Of a stretch of DNA of 64,000 bases, positions 20,266 through 33,784 are shown in pieces. Source of the DNA: Stomorhina lunata (taxonomy: Eukaryota > Arthropoda > Insecta > Diptera > Rhiniidae); contig OW121742.1 of NCBI GenBank assembly GCA_933228675.1, forward strand, positions 105,060,901 to 105,124,900, in the 5' to 3' direction. The notes under the pieces are model-generated. The model did no database searches. It was not told where the DNA came from and saw only the letters and a list, made by a program, of their open reading frames with translations. Within the stretch, counting starts at the first letter, position 1, and each line of letters starts with the position of its first letter. The position numbers were made by a program, and so were the translations under genes.

Positions 20266-23200
20266 TATAGCAACAAAATACATGGTTCGAGAGAACAAAG
20301 AAGTATAATCTCGAACATTGTTGCCACGACACTATTATTTTTGTAAACATTGGGAATATTTTTGTAAATATTGGGAATATTTTTCAAAACAGAAATAAAT
20401 TATAATATTAAACAATTTTTTTGATCCAAAAAATATTTTTGATAAAAAATTTTCTATAGAAAAATTTTTGATAAAAAATTTTCTCTAGAAAAATTTTTGA
20501 TAAAAAATTTTCTTTAGAAAAATTTTTGATAAAAACTTTTCTATAGAAAAATTTTTGATAAAAAATTTTCTATAGAAAAGTTTTTGATAAAAAATTTTCT
20601 ATAGAAAAATTTTATAGCAACAAAATACATGGTTCGAGAGAACAAAGAAGTATAAACTCGAACATTGTTGCCACGACACTATTATTTTTGTAAACATTGG
20701 GAATATTTTTGTAAATATTGGGAATATTTTTCAAAACAGAAATAAATTATAATATAAAACAATTTTTTTTGATCCAAAAAATATTTTTGATAAAAAATTT
20801 TCTATAGAAAAATTTTTGATAAAAAATTTTCTATAGAAAAAATTTTGATAAAATATTTTCTATAGAAAAATTTTTGATAAAAAATTTTCCATAGAAAAAT
20901 TTTTGATAAAAAAATTTTCTATAGAAAAGTTTTTGATAAAAAATTTTCTATAGAAAAATTTTATAGCAACAAAATACATGGTTCGAGAGAACAAAGAAAT
21001 ATAAACTCGAACATTGTTGCCACGACACAATTATTTTTGTAAACATTGGGAATATTTTTGTAAATATTGGGAATATTTTTCAAAACAGAAATAAGTTATA
21101 ATATTAAACAATTTTTTTTGATCCAAAAAATATTTTTGATAAAAAATTTTCTATAGAAAAATTTTTGATAATAAAAATTTCTATAGAAAAATGTTTAATA
21201 AAAATTTTCTATAGAAAAAATTTTTGATAAAAAATTTTCTATAGAAAAATTTTTGATAAAAAATTTTCTATAGAAAAATTTTTGATAAAAAAAAAAATTC
21301 TATAGAAAAATTCTTGATAAAAAATATTCTATAGAAAAATTTTTGATAAAAAATTTTCTATAGAAAAATTTTTGATAAAAAATTTCTGATAAAAAATTTT
21401 CTATAGAAAAATTTTTGATAAAAAATTTTCTATAAATAGAAAAAATTTTTGATAAAAAATTTTCTATAGAAAAATTTTTGATAAAAAATTTTCTATAGAA
21501 AAAAATGTTTCTATAGAAAATTTTTTATCAAAAATTTTTCTTTCGAAAATTTTTATAGAAAATTTTTGATAAAAAATTTTCTATAGAAAAATTTTTGATA
21601 AAAAAATTTCTATAGAAAAATTTTTGATAAAAAATATTCTATAGAAAAATTTTTGATTAAAAATTTCCTATAGCAAAATTTTTGATAAAAAATTTTCTAT
21701 AGAAAATTTTTTTATAAAAAAAATTTTCTATAGAAAAAATTTTGATAAAAAATTTTCTTTAGAAAAATTTTTGATAAAAAATTTTCTATAGAAAAATTTT
21801 TGATAAAAAATTTTCTATAGAAAAATTTTTGATAAAAAATTTTCTATAGAAAAGTTTTTGATAAAAAATTTTCTATAGAAAAATTTTATAGCAACAAAAT
21901 ACATGGTTCGAGAGAACAAAGAAGTATAATCTCGAACATTGTTGCCACGACACTATTATTTTTGTAAACATTGGGAATATTTTTGTAAATATTGGGAATA
22001 TTTTTCAAAACAGAAATAAATTATAATTGATCCAAAAAATAATTTTGATAAAAAATTTTCTATAGAAAAATGTTTAATAAAAAATTTTCTATAGAAAAAA
22101 TTTTGATAAAAAATTTTCTTTAGAAAAATTTTTGATAAAAAATTTTCTATAGAAAAATTTTTGATAAAAAATTTTCTATAGAAAAATTTTTGATAAAAAA
22201 TTTTCTATAGAAAAATTTTTGATAAAAAAATTTTCTATAGAAAAGTTTTTGATAAAAAATTTTCCATAGAAAAATTTTATAGCAACAAAATACATGGTTC
22301 GAGAGTACAAAGAAGTATAATCTCGAACATTGTTGCCACGACACTATTATTTTTGTAAACATTGGGAATATTTTTGTAAATATTGGGAATATTTTTCAAA
22401 ACAGAAATAAATTATAATATTAAACAATTTTTTTTGATCCAAAAAATATTTTTGATAAAAAATTTTCTATAGAAAAATTTTTGATAAAAAATTTTCTCTA
22501 GAAAAATTTTTGATAAAAAATTTTTGATAAAAAAATTTTCTATAGAAAAGTTTTTGATAAAAAATTTTCTATAGAAAAATTTTATAGCAACAAAATACAT
22601 GGTTCGAGAGAACAAAGAAGTATAAACTCGAACATTGTTGCCACGACACTATTATTTTTGTAAACATTGGGAATATTTTTGTAAATATTGGGAATATTTT
22701 TCAAAACAGAAATAAATTATAATATTAAACAATTTTTTTTTGATCCAAAAAATATTTTTGATAAAAAATTTTCTATAGAAAAAATTTTGATAAAAAATTT
22801 TCTATAGAAAAAATTTTGATAAAAAATTTTCTATAGAAAAATTTTTGATAAAAAATTTTCTATAGAAAAATTTTTGATAAAAAAATTTTCTATAGAAAAG
22901 TTTTTGATAAAAAATTTTCTATAGAAAAATTTTTGATAAAAAATTTTCTATAGAAAAATTTTTGATAAAAAATTTTCTATAGAAAAGTTTTTGATAAAAA
23001 ATTTTCTATAGAAAAATTTTTGATAAAAATTTTCTATATAAACTCGAACATTGTTGCCACGACACTATTATTTTTGTAAACATTGGGAATATTTTTGTAA
23101 ATATTGGGAATATTTTTCAAAACAGAAATAAATAATAATATTAAACAATTTTTTATGATCCAAAAAATATTTTTGATAAAAAATTTTCTATAGAAAAATT

Positions 23201-23510
23201 TTTGATAAAAAATTTTCTCTAGAAAAATTTTTGATAAAAAATTTTCTCTAGAAAAATTTTTGATAAAAAATTTTCTATAGAAAAATTTTTGATAAAAAAT
23301 TTTCTATAGAAAAATTTTTGATAAAAAATTTTCTATAGAAAAATTTTTGATAAAAAAATTTTCTATAGAAAAGTTTTGGATAAAAAATTTTCTATAGAAA
23401 AATTTTTATCAAAAATTTTTCTATAGAATTTTCTTTTATCAAAAATTTTTATTTTTGATAAAAAATTTTCAATAGAAATATTTTTGATAAAAATTAAAAA
23501 AAAAATTGAG
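20266..23510 (+). repeat. Composite satellite: 29-bp units plus a ~170-bp module in higher-order arrangement
   Basis: Runs of a 29-bp unit (GATAAAAAATTTTCTATAGA plus AAAATTTTT) alternate with a ~170-bp module that starts TATAGCAACAAAATACATGG and ends near TTTTTGATCCAAAAAATA. Module copies begin near 20266, 20610, 20962, 21888, 22279 and 22585; a copy lacking its first ~55 bp begins near 23037. Between them lie 5 to about 25 copies of the 29-bp unit, so the higher-order period varies from about 305 to 925 bp. Inside the module GGGAATATTTTTGTAAATATT is itself a short tandem duplication. The 29-bp unit contains TTTTCTATAGAAAA, also present in the 31-bp satellites further right. No coding sequence. 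Confidence 0.95.
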
Positions 23511-23638
23511 TAGAAAACTTTTTCTTTTTAAAACGTTAGAACTACACATTGAACAAAAATACCTATTTTACTTTAGTGTTTTTTTATACTTTTAACTAAA
23601 ATGGGCAACCTCACCGGCTATTTTTTCGTTCTGTTCTA
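23511..23638. other. Short unique spacer
   Basis: AT-rich transition from the composite satellite to the LINE relic; nothing recognisable. Confidence 0.4.
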
Positions 23639-23945
23639 TTTGCGCCGACTAGTTTAAAGCCCCTTCAATGTAATAAAAGCTGCCAATGTATAATCATTAA
23701 AATCTAGCACTTTTTCGATAAAACCAATTACATCATGAAGTGTACTCTTAAAACATTCACCCTATGGACACTTATGATGTACGTTTCTAGCGAGTTTCTA
23801 AGATATAGGTCTATCAATCGCTCTAGTTTTTTCAGAAGAAAAGACGATAGGCTAATTGGCCTAAAATCTTTTCGTTTTGAGTGACTTGCCTTCCCTGCTT
23901 TTGGTAAAAAAAATCACCCTAAGCTCTCTCCATCCACTTTGAATG
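23639..23945 (-). pseudogene. Relic of a LINE reverse transcriptase
   Basis: On the minus strand, fragments of a non-LTR retrotransposon ORF2 can be read across frameshifts and stops: LPKAGK, then DFRPISLSSFLLKKLERLID.YLR, then in another frame LHDVIGFIEKVLDFNDYTLAAF. These match the start of the reverse transcriptase domain of R1/I/LOA/jockey-type LINEs (the F.PK.GK...FRPISL block and the ETALH..V..IE....FTLAAFLDI.GAFN block). It is a few hundred bases of a gene normally over 3 kb, with several stops. The dispersed element at 23971 begins 25 bp away. Confidence 0.72.
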
Positions 23946-23970
23946 AAACCCCCAAGAAGACAGCTAATAA

Positions 23971-24774
23971 AAACAAGTGAGAAAGTGCTATAGTCAGTCA
24001 AGCCCGACCATACGATACCCTTCACCATTAAGGTCAAAGGTGTTCTTTTTCCTGTATAAAAACAAATATTTGCTAAATTTTGCCATCATACAAACATTTT
24101 CTCAAAACTTATATATTTAAACTGCTGCCGTCATTTGGACTTATATGAGAGCTAGGGTCAAATGTGAACCGGTTATGTCGAAATTCGGCAAACTGATTAC
24201 AGTTGTTACCAAGCTTATGGATGTGAAAAATAAACCCAAAATTCTCATTATCTTTAGATTTACGAGCGTTTTTGTGATTTTTGTCTCATTTAGTGCGTTT
24301 TTACAGAAGAGTTTGTATAGGACCTATGGTCAAGTGTGGACCGATTTCAACGAAATTTAATACAGTGATTTTAGTTTATATAAGCAGTATTTTTTTTAAA
24401 TTTCATGAAAAAATATTGATATTTGTGGCCTATATATCAATTCCGGGAAGTGGGACCTATGGGAAGTACCATAAATAATGGACCGATTTTGACCAATTTC
24501 AATAGCCATGGTCCCATTATCAATAAAATGAACTGTGCCAAATTTTATTGAATTATCTTTAGAATTGCGACCTGTAGTTTGATTACAAGGTTTACATGGG
24601 GGTCCAGCCAGACGGACGGACGGACGGACGGACATCGCTAAATCGACTCAGAAAGTGATTCTAAGCCTATTGGTATGATAAAAGGTGGGTCTAAGATGAA
24701 TATTTCTATGCGTTACGTACATCAGCACAAACTTATAATACCCTTTCCACCTATGGTGGTGAAGGGTATAAAAA
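23971..24774 (+). mobile_element. Dispersed ~800-bp element, family 1 (copy A)
   Basis: Begins AACAAGTGAGAAAGTGCTAT and ends GGTGGTGAAGGGTATAAAAA. An inverted copy of the whole unit lies at 43942-44735 and a partial one at 39720-40040. It carries a GGAC tetranucleotide run (five copies near 24616) and several phrases of the CGGTCCA...TTTGACC...AGCTCCCATA type. Short open frames overlap it but none resembles a transposase, so it looks non-autonomous. I cannot assign a superfamily; this sort of sequence is frequent in fly introns (from memory). Confidence 0.75.
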
Positions 24775-24994
24775 TATGACATTGACCCATTTTGCACTAA
24801 CTCATTATTATATTCTATACTTTTTTCTGTGAAAAATGTGAAATAAATTATTCACATTGGCCCTTTTAGCATTTAGATTTTATTTAAAAATAAAAAAAAA
24901 TCTTAGTAATAAAAGGTCCAACGTCGACATTAACCCTTTTATGATGAGTTTAGAGTGACATTGACCCTTAAATTTCTTATGAAGCTGTTCTATG

Positions 24995-25115
24995 ATGAGC
25001 TAAAGATTGGCTGTTGGGACAAAATAAAACAGAGTAAAAAGAGGAACCTAATGCAACGACTAACTCAAAACATCCGAAAACTGATATTGGCGTTTTTAGC
25101 ATCAAGCCACAGATA
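24995..25115 (+). repeat. Dispersed repeat, partner of 55585-55700
   Basis: Shares an ordered set of phrases with 55585-55700 in the same orientation: GAGCTAAAGATTGGCT / TTAGAGATTAGCT, TTGGGACAAAATAAA / TTGGACCAAATAAA, AATGCAACGA / AATGCAATGA, then TTTTAGCA.CAAGCCA. Probably two old copies of one unclassified repeat. Confidence 0.55.
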
Positions 25116-25124
25116 TGTTGTATA

Positions 25125-25215
25125 TTATTTAGATTATCCTAAAAGTATGCTACACAAATATATCTGATATCGATATCGAAATCGAATGCGGCAATTTGGC
25201 GCCTGAATTAGAAAA
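25125..25215 (-). repeat. Relic of dispersed element family 2
   Basis: The text TTAGATTATCCTAAAAGTATGC ... GATATCGAAATCGAATGCGG ... TGGCGCCTG is close to 28890-28975 inside the family 2 element, where GATTATCC, AAGTATGC, CGATATCGAATGCCG and TGGCCCCAG occur in the same order. Confidence 0.55.
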
Positions 25216-26000
25216 TTTATGGATTTTTTGGTTTCAAACAAGTAAAGAAAATCCTAATTACTTCTCTTTGTGATGTGGAATTTATTATACCTTTCCTCCT
25301 TTTACTTGTAATCTAATTAAATTTATATTTATCATATTCTAAGCCACAGCATCAATGTTTATTTTTAGCTAAAATCTTCAAGAATATTAAAGCAATTACC
25401 GCAAGTTTTAAGGCCTGTGCAAATATAATTTTGATTACATAGAGCATAATTTTATGTATATAAGGTAATTGTTTTGTAATTTGGAAGCAATAACAAGGAA
25501 TTTTTCTTTTTTGAGATATACCTAAATATTAAAAGAAATGCCTCAAATTACTCAAAAGTGTAACAGCTAAACGTAAAATTTTGAACAAGAATAGAAGGTA
25601 TTTTCAAAACTTTTTCAATCTTAAATACACATTTTAACACAGAAATATTTGAAATAATAAACTTATTATAATTTCTTATAATTCATAATTAAATTATTCA
25701 AAAATTTCTAAGTTTCCTTTCATTTCCTTGTAGAAATTATTTGTTCTTTTGAGCTGCAATTTCCTGCATCATAAATGATATAAATTTAATTAAATTTATG
25801 CCTTAGAGCCCATAAAAGGATAATGCTTTTGTTAGTAGTAAACCAAAAATTTTGTCTAAAGACAGGCAATTATTTTTCGCAGAGTTTAAATAAGGAATTA
25901 ATTTAATTAAAACTAGAATTGTTGGAAAACAACTGCATAAAATTACTGCTGTGCACGGTGGGATATGAGAGCGAAATATTAATAAGTTTATTATAAATTT

Positions 26001-26154
26001 GGACAAAATGTAAAAAAGTACTATAGGCCTCACTGAGTTTGAATATGTTCCAATATTCAACAAATTTTAAAGTTGTTGGACAAAATGTAAAAAAGTACTA
26101 TAGGCCTCACTGAGTTTGAATATGTTCCAATATTCAACAAATTTTAAAGTTGTT
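26001..26154 (+). repeat. 77-bp tandem duplication
   Basis: Two directly adjacent copies, 26001-26077 and 26078-26154, each beginning GGACAAAATG and ending AAAGTTGTT or AAAGTTGTTT. I see no internal difference, so the duplication is recent. Confidence 0.92.
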
Positions 26155-27390
26155 TTTCAAAGCAAAGACAAGTCTATACAAAAAAGTGGTTATGAATCTG
26201 TATCTTCCAAACCGTAAGCCTGATTGCATCAATATGTATAAAAGAATTGTTAAGAAGTATCCCAGCTTTCAGAATTTTGGATTTACAGTTACCCTGCATT
26301 TTCACAGGGTGAATTTTTGGGCTTCAAACTACACACCTTAGAAGTAAAACTGACTTTGAAACGTGTGGCTCTTTCAATTATTACCTAATATATTTGATTT
26401 TTAATATTTTAGAATGACCTTCGAAAAACCAAGAAAAATCATGTTTACTTTACTATTAAAACTATTATGGGTTTTAAACTATTTCACTTCAAAAATAAAA
26501 AAAACCTATTTTTCTTATCAACTTGTTTTTAGTTTTTTGACCGATTGTGCATTCGAATTAAGTCTGATAATTTTTCAAAAAATACTGAAATATAACCATC
26601 AGCTGAGGAAATAAAACTGTAAAAATCGATTTTTAAAACATTAAATTGTTTTGTGTTGAGAAATTTGCAAAGTCAAATATTTTTCTTTGATGAAAAAATT
26701 TGCAATTTGTTACCTAAAAATATGCTATAGATTTTTTACTTTTTACTTAAACGTTTTTTAGTAAAAGTTAATGTTTTTATATATACGCAAAAAATGGGGT
26801 TCAATGAAGACTTAAATTCAAATTTAAAGTCAGTATAATATTCACTCTAATTACAGCATTGATTTGCCACTTTATGAAATGCACTTATAGAGTCCAATAT
26901 GTTCTCTTTGGATTTAAGTAACAAAAAGTAGCCTGAATATATAAACGAATGCAGAAAGTAGAATTTTATAGAAATAGCAAATTTCCATACACCATAATAT
27001 TATTTCCAAAAAAAGGACAGTTGGGTTTAATTTTTTTTAACTATTCAAATTGTTTTATATTAACAATGAAATAAGCTTAATTACCACAAAAACAATATAT
27101 ACATAACTTGTACAGTTTTTCAAACATTTAAAATTAAATTTCAAAAAAAGATTTTATAAAAAATAAATTTTTTAGTTTTTTAAAAACTTTTTCCAGAAAT
27201 TTTTAAGACTTTTTCAAATTTAAGTTAAGGATTTAAAGTATAATAATGTGGACATGATTTCCTTTTTAAGGATGTATTAAACATTATTAAAAGGTATTGA
27301 TACATGTTTCAGTTATTGCATTAAAAACACACGCCTCAGTCAAAAATATACAAACACATGCAGAAATTGTGCCAACATTAAAGATTTTAT

Positions 27391-27993
<603 letters not shown>

Positions 27994-27999
27994 TTGTAG

Positions 28000-28474
28000 G
28001 CACGATGAAACCTTAACAAAAGGATATAGGTCACTGAAATTTGGCATAAGTATTCTTCATTTCTTGGAAAATTTTGGTATTAAAGTCGGATAAAATCGGT
28101 TCATATATGAGCATTGCTCTCGTATAACCTCGTCTAATCGCTTACTTGCTATTAAATGACAAGTTATAACAGCTATGATTTTGGTATATAGAAGTTTTGC
28201 ATAAGCACTAGGCAGAATATAAAATTTCATAGAAATCGGTTCACAGTTAACCATAGCTCCCATACAAAATACTTACGGAAACAGCCTAAATTCCACCATA
28301 AATAAATTTGAATGCTAATAAATGATAAACTGTAATAGCTTAGGCCTTTAAATTTAGCACAATTAAGTCTTATATCAATGCCATCTAGTATATAAAATTT
28401 TGTCACAATCAACATTTGACCATAGCTCCCATATAAAAAACTTACGGAATCAAACAAAAATAGAAAAAGAAAAG
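28000..28474 (-). mobile_element. Partial copy of dispersed element family 2, next to the microsatellite
   Basis: Contains repeated phrases typical of the family: ATCGGTTCATAT.TGAGC, ATCGGTTCACAGTTAACCATAGCTCCCATA, and later TTTGACCATAGCTCCCATATAAAAAACTTACGGAA. It ends GGTTCATGTCCGTCTGTCC, where the next copy begins. No protein-coding capacity. Confidence 0.55.
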
Positions 28475-29242
28475 GGGGTTCATGTCCGTCTGTCCTTCAG
28501 ATAAAGGCTCGATAGTGCCGAAAAGAGGTGGGTGGTCAATATTTTACAAAAGTATTTGCGATATTTTCGAAAAGTTGTGCATTGAAAATGGGCGAAATCG
28601 GTTCACATTTAGTTAGAGCTCCCGTATAACCCCGATCCGCGAAACACATTAATGCTAATAAATTTAATACAATTGTAATAGCTATGACGACTAAATTTAG
28701 AACAGAGAAGTTTTAAGCAACTATTCGTCAGTATATCAAATTTTACAGGAATCGTTTCATATTTGACAATAGCTTTCATGTAAAAATCACTCCTGGAAAC
28801 AAAAAAAATATAGCAAAGGCCAGTTAAAAGCTATTAAACTAGAAACCATGACAGCTATGGTCACTAAATTTTGCAAGAATAATAATAATTTTGATTATCC
28901 TTAAAGTATGCTTTACAAATGTTTCGAAAACATCTAAAATTTCGATCGATATCGAATGCCGTAATATGGCCCCAGGTTACTATACCGAATTTTGTTTAAA
29001 GTAAATACTGGGGAAACCACTTACATACTTTTAAATGTTGAACTATAAAGCTCCTGCAACCGAATTTAGTCCAAATATTTTACTAACAATTCCAACTCGA
29101 GTAAATTTTTTTTCGAATTTGGTCCACATTTTGATTTAGCTGCACCCTCGAAGATATATGAGAGATATTTCTAAATTTAACACAACTTGATGGTGGGTAC
29201 ATATGATTCGGCACTGCCGAATATAACACTTTAACTTGTTTT
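28475..29242 (-). mobile_element. Dispersed element family 2 (copy 1, inverted)
   Basis: Reads as the reverse complement of 63052-63960. The right end ...GGTGGGTACATATGATTCGGCA...CGAATATAACACTTTAACTTGTT is the inverse of AACAAGTAAGAGTGTTATATTCGGCTG at 63052. Shared internal blocks include the GCTGCACCCTCG, GGAGCTTTATAGTT and GGCCAGTTAAAAGCTATTAAA phrases. No transposase frame; the superfamily is unknown. The terminal AACAAGTRAGA...GTGYTATA pattern is shared with family 1. Confidence 0.7.
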
Positions 29243-30138
29243 TTATTAAACTTTCTAAATTTTTAATAACTTTATGCAAATATTTATTTTTCCACAAACT
29301 AATTATATTTAAAAATTTCTTTATGACTAAAAATTTTTTTCAGGTATTTTCTAATTCATAAAAAATCATATTTCAATAGTGAATATACCAGTCAAAATTT
29401 ATTCAATTCCATGGCATCAAATAAAAAATTTAGCTGATATTTAATACATATTTATGAATCAAACAGAGTCTTTATGAATTTTTATTCATTAAAATTGCCA
29501 TACATTTGTTCGAAAATAGATTTTATACAAATTTTTAACTTTCATTTAACTGAATCTTTTAGCCATAAATGAGCAAATTGCAGATATTTTTTTTCACACA
29601 TCCAAATACATATCATGGTTATGTCAATCAGGGTTTGATTTCTGGTTGAATAAACATCATTTTGTTGATTTTATTTAAAATTTTTCATTTATTTAGGGGG
29701 AAAAAATATGAAAATTAAAATTTTTCTATTATTTTACTCTATCACATCATCACAAGCGGTAATAAGAAAAACAAACATATTGTATATATTTCTACATACA
29801 TACACATATAAATTTAAATAAATATTATTGCATTTTATAAAGCTTTTAATGCTAAAATTAAATTAAAATTTACCCCCAAGCATTTGTTTAAATAAAATAA
29901 ATAAAAAAGGCTCATGTGTATACTCAACTCCCTTTTCTGTGTGATGAAATATTTAATGCAACATAAAAAGAATGAGTTTTGCAAAAAAATCGTAAAATAA
30001 ATGGAGCATATATTCAGGCTGGAAATAAAACTGATAATATTAGCATATTTTTAGGGAGAAAACATAAAAATAATTAGTGAAATAATCTTAAAATTGAAAA
30101 TTTTTATAGTTTTAAATTAGTAGATTATATGCCGCAAG
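29243..30138. other. Unique AT-rich sequence
   Basis: No transposon or RNA gene seen. One possible small coding exon at 29708-29758 is listed separately. Confidence 0.5.
29708..29758 (+). other. Possible signal-peptide exon (17 codons) with splice donor
   Basis: ATG at 29708 opens 17 codons reading MKIKIFLLFYSITSSQA, which has the form of a secretion signal: a short basic start, a hydrophobic core and a small-residue end. It is followed at once by GTAATAAG, a fair 5' splice site. TTTATTTAG fourteen bases upstream could be an acceptor. In DNA this AT-rich a stretch like this can arise by chance, and I found no downstream exon to join it to. Confidence 0.22.
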
Positions 30139-33100
30139 ACTAGACTATGACTAGACCATGACTAGACTAAGACTAGACTATGACTAGACTATGACTAGAC
30201 TATGACTAGACTATGACTAGACTATGACAAGTCTATGACTAGACTATGACTAGACTATGACTAGACTATGACTAGACTATGACTAGACTATGACTAGACT
30301 ATGACTAGACTATGACTAGACTATGACTAGACTATGACTAGACTATGACTAGACTATGACTAGACTATGACTAGACTATGACTAGACTATGACTAGACTA
30401 TGACTAGACTATGACTAGACTATGACTAGACTATGACTAGACTATGACTAGACTATGACTAGACTATGACTAGACTATGACTAGACTATGACTAGACTAT
30501 GACTAGACTATGACTAGACTATGACTAGACTATGACTAGACTATGACTAGACTATGACTAGACTATGACTAGACTATGACTAGACTATGACTAGACTATG
30601 ACTAGACTATGACTAGACTATGACTAGACTATGACTAGACTATGACTAGACTATGACTAGACTATGACTAGACTATGACTAGACTATGACTAGACTATGA
30701 CTAGACTATGACTAGACTATGACTAGACTATGACTAGACTATGACTAGACTATGACTAGACTATGACTAGACTATGACTAGACTATGACTAGACTATGAC
30801 TAGACTATGACTAGACTATGACTAGACTATGACTAGACTATGACTAGACTATGACTAGACTATGACTAGACTATGACTAGACTATGACTAGACTATGACT
30901 AGACTATGACTAGACTATGACTAGACTATGACTAGACTATGACTAGACTATGACTAGACTATGACTAGACTATGACTAGACTATGACTAGACTATGACTA
31001 GACTATGACTAGACTATGACTAGACTATGACTAGACTATGACTAGACTATGACTAGACTATGACTAGACTATGACTAGACTATGACTAGACTATGACTAG
31101 ACTATGACTAGACTATGACTAGACTATGACTAGACTATGACTAGACTATGACTAGACTATGACTAGACTATGACTAGACTATGACTAGACTATGACTAGA
31201 CTATGACTAGACTATGACTAGACTATGACTAGACTATGACTAGACTATGACTAGACTATGACTAGACTATGACTAGACTATGACTAGACTATGACTAGAC
31301 TATGACTAGACTATGACTAGACTATGACTAGACTATGACTAGACTATGACTAGACTATGACTAGACTATGACTAGACTATGACTAGACTATGACTAGACT
31401 ATGACTAGACTATGACTAGACTATGACTAGACTATGACTAGACTATGACTAGACTATGACTAGACTATGACTAGACTATGACTAGACTATGACTAGACTA
31501 TGACTAGACTATGACTAGACTATGACTAGACTATGACTAGACTATGACTAGACTATGACTAGACTATGACTAGACTATGACTAGACTATGACTAGACTAT
31601 GACTAGACTATGACTAGACTATGACTAGACTATGACTAGACTATGACTAGACTATGACTAGACTATGACTAGACTATGACTAGACTATGACTAGACTATG
31701 ACTAGACTATGACTAGACTATGACTAGACTATGACTAGACTATGACTAGACTATGACTAGACTATGACTAGACTATGACTAGACTATGACTAGACTATGA
31801 CTAGACTATGACTAGACTATGACTAGACTATGACTAGACTATGACTAGACTATGACTAGACTATGACTAGACTATGACTAGACTATGACTAGACTATGAC
31901 TAGACTATGACTAGACTATGACTAGACTATGACTAGACTATGACTAGACTATGACTAGACTATGACTAGACTATGACTAGACTATGACTAGACTATGACT
32001 AGACTATGACTAGACTATGACTAGACTATGACTAGACTATGACTAGACTATGACTAGACTATGACTAGACTATGACTAGACTATGACTAGACTATGACTA
32101 GACTATGACTAGACTATGACTAGACTATGACTAGACTATGACTAGACTATGACTAGACTATGACTAGACTATGACTAGACTATGACTAGACTATGACTAG
32201 ACTATGACTAGACTATGACTAGACTATGACTAGACTATGACTAGACTATGACTAGACTATGACTAGACTATGACTAGACTATGACTAGACTATGACTAGA
32301 CTATGACTAGACTATGACTAGACTATGACTAGACTATGACTAGACTATGACTAGACTATGACTAGACTATGACTAGACTATGACTAGACTATGACTAGAC
32401 TATGACTAGACTATGACTAGACTATGACTAGACTATGACTAGACTATGACTAGACTATGACTAGACTATGACTAGACTATGACTAGACTATGACTAGACT
32501 ATGACTAGACTATGACTAGACTATGACTAGACTATGACTAGACTATGACTAGACTATGACTAGACTATGACTAGACTATGACTAGACTATGACTAGACTA
32601 TGACTAGACTATGACTAGACTATGACTAGACTATGACTAGACTATGACTAGACTATGACTAGACTATGACTAGACTATGACTAGACTATGACTAGACTAT
32701 GACTAGACTATGACTAGACTATGACTAGACTATGACTAGACTATGACTAGACTATGACTAGACTATGACTAGACTATGACTAGACTATGACTAGACTATG
32801 ACTAGACTATGACTAGACTATGACTAGACTATGACTAGACTATGACTAGACTATGACTAGACTATGACTAGACTATGACTAGACTATGACTAGACTATGA
32901 CTAGACTATGACTAGACTATGACTAGACTATGACTAGACTATGACTAGACTATGACTAGACTATGACTAGACTATGACTAGACTATGACTAGACTATGAC
33001 TAGACTATGACTAGACTATGACTAGACTATGACTAGACTATGACTAGACTATGACTAGACTATGACTAGACTATGACTAGACTATGACTAGACTATGACT

Positions 33101-33282
33101 AGACTATGACTAGACTATGACTAGACTATGACTAGACTATGACTAGACTATGACTAGACTATGACTAGACTATGACTAGACTATGACTAGACTATGACTA
33201 GACTATGACTAGACTATGACTAGACTATGACTAGACTATGACTAGACTATGACTAGACTATGACTAGACTATGACTAGACTA
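30139..33282 (+). repeat. 11-bp satellite array (CTAGACTATGA)n, first locus
   Basis: About 285 tandem copies of an 11-bp unit. Apart from a few variants at the left edge (30165-30235) I saw no base change over about 3 kb. The left flank is AT-rich unique sequence; the right edge stops abruptly within a unit at 33282. The same unit in the same orientation recurs at 56536-61970. There are stops in every frame, so it is not coding. Confidence 0.98.
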
Positions 33283-33784
33283 TTTTACTTTACTGAATAT
33301 AAAAGTGTTATTACAATATTATTTATATACGTACTTTGCTTTAGAGATTTCTCAAAAAATCTGGTGGCACATTATTCTTTTCATCAGTTGGTATCATATT
33401 AAGTGCCATTGCGAAGGTGGATGTCAGTGGCCTTAGCGTATGCACTATTAAATATTTATCAACAAAACTTTTGTTTGAACTTCGTGTCATGCTTTATCGG
33501 CAACTAACTAGTAATAAAATATCTCTAAAGTTTTAGATTTGTTCGTATCCTAAGTTTTACTGCAAAAGAAAAAGATTTTGCATTTTAAACTTTATGTTTT
33601 GTTGCAATTGGTTAGATTGTGTTTTTAACAAGCTCAAGTCTAATAATTTGTATAAATATCAGACAACAGAGGATGAACTTAGTCTTAGTTATAGTTTAAT
33701 AACAAGTTAAGTAAAGGAAATTTTATGGATTTATTGTTTTTTTTTAATCGCAACGTGATGCATTTTCATTTGCAAATTGATTAA
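33283..33784. other. Unique sequence between two satellites
   Basis: About 500 bp, AT-rich, with no gene or transposon end that I can recognise. Confidence 0.5.

Larger units (their letters stand above)
24775..27390. other. Unique AT-rich sequence with small repeat relics
   Basis: No gene seen. Three small features are listed separately (24995-25115, 25125-25215 and 26001-26154). Several 60-70 codon open frames (for example 24955-25167 and 26414-26614) are AT-driven and have no family resemblance. Confidence 0.5.

Noticed and set aside
19994..22615. Minus-strand frames starting MFTKIIVSWQQ and similar
   Set aside because: They recur because the ~170-bp module of the composite satellite recurs, and they run into satellite units.
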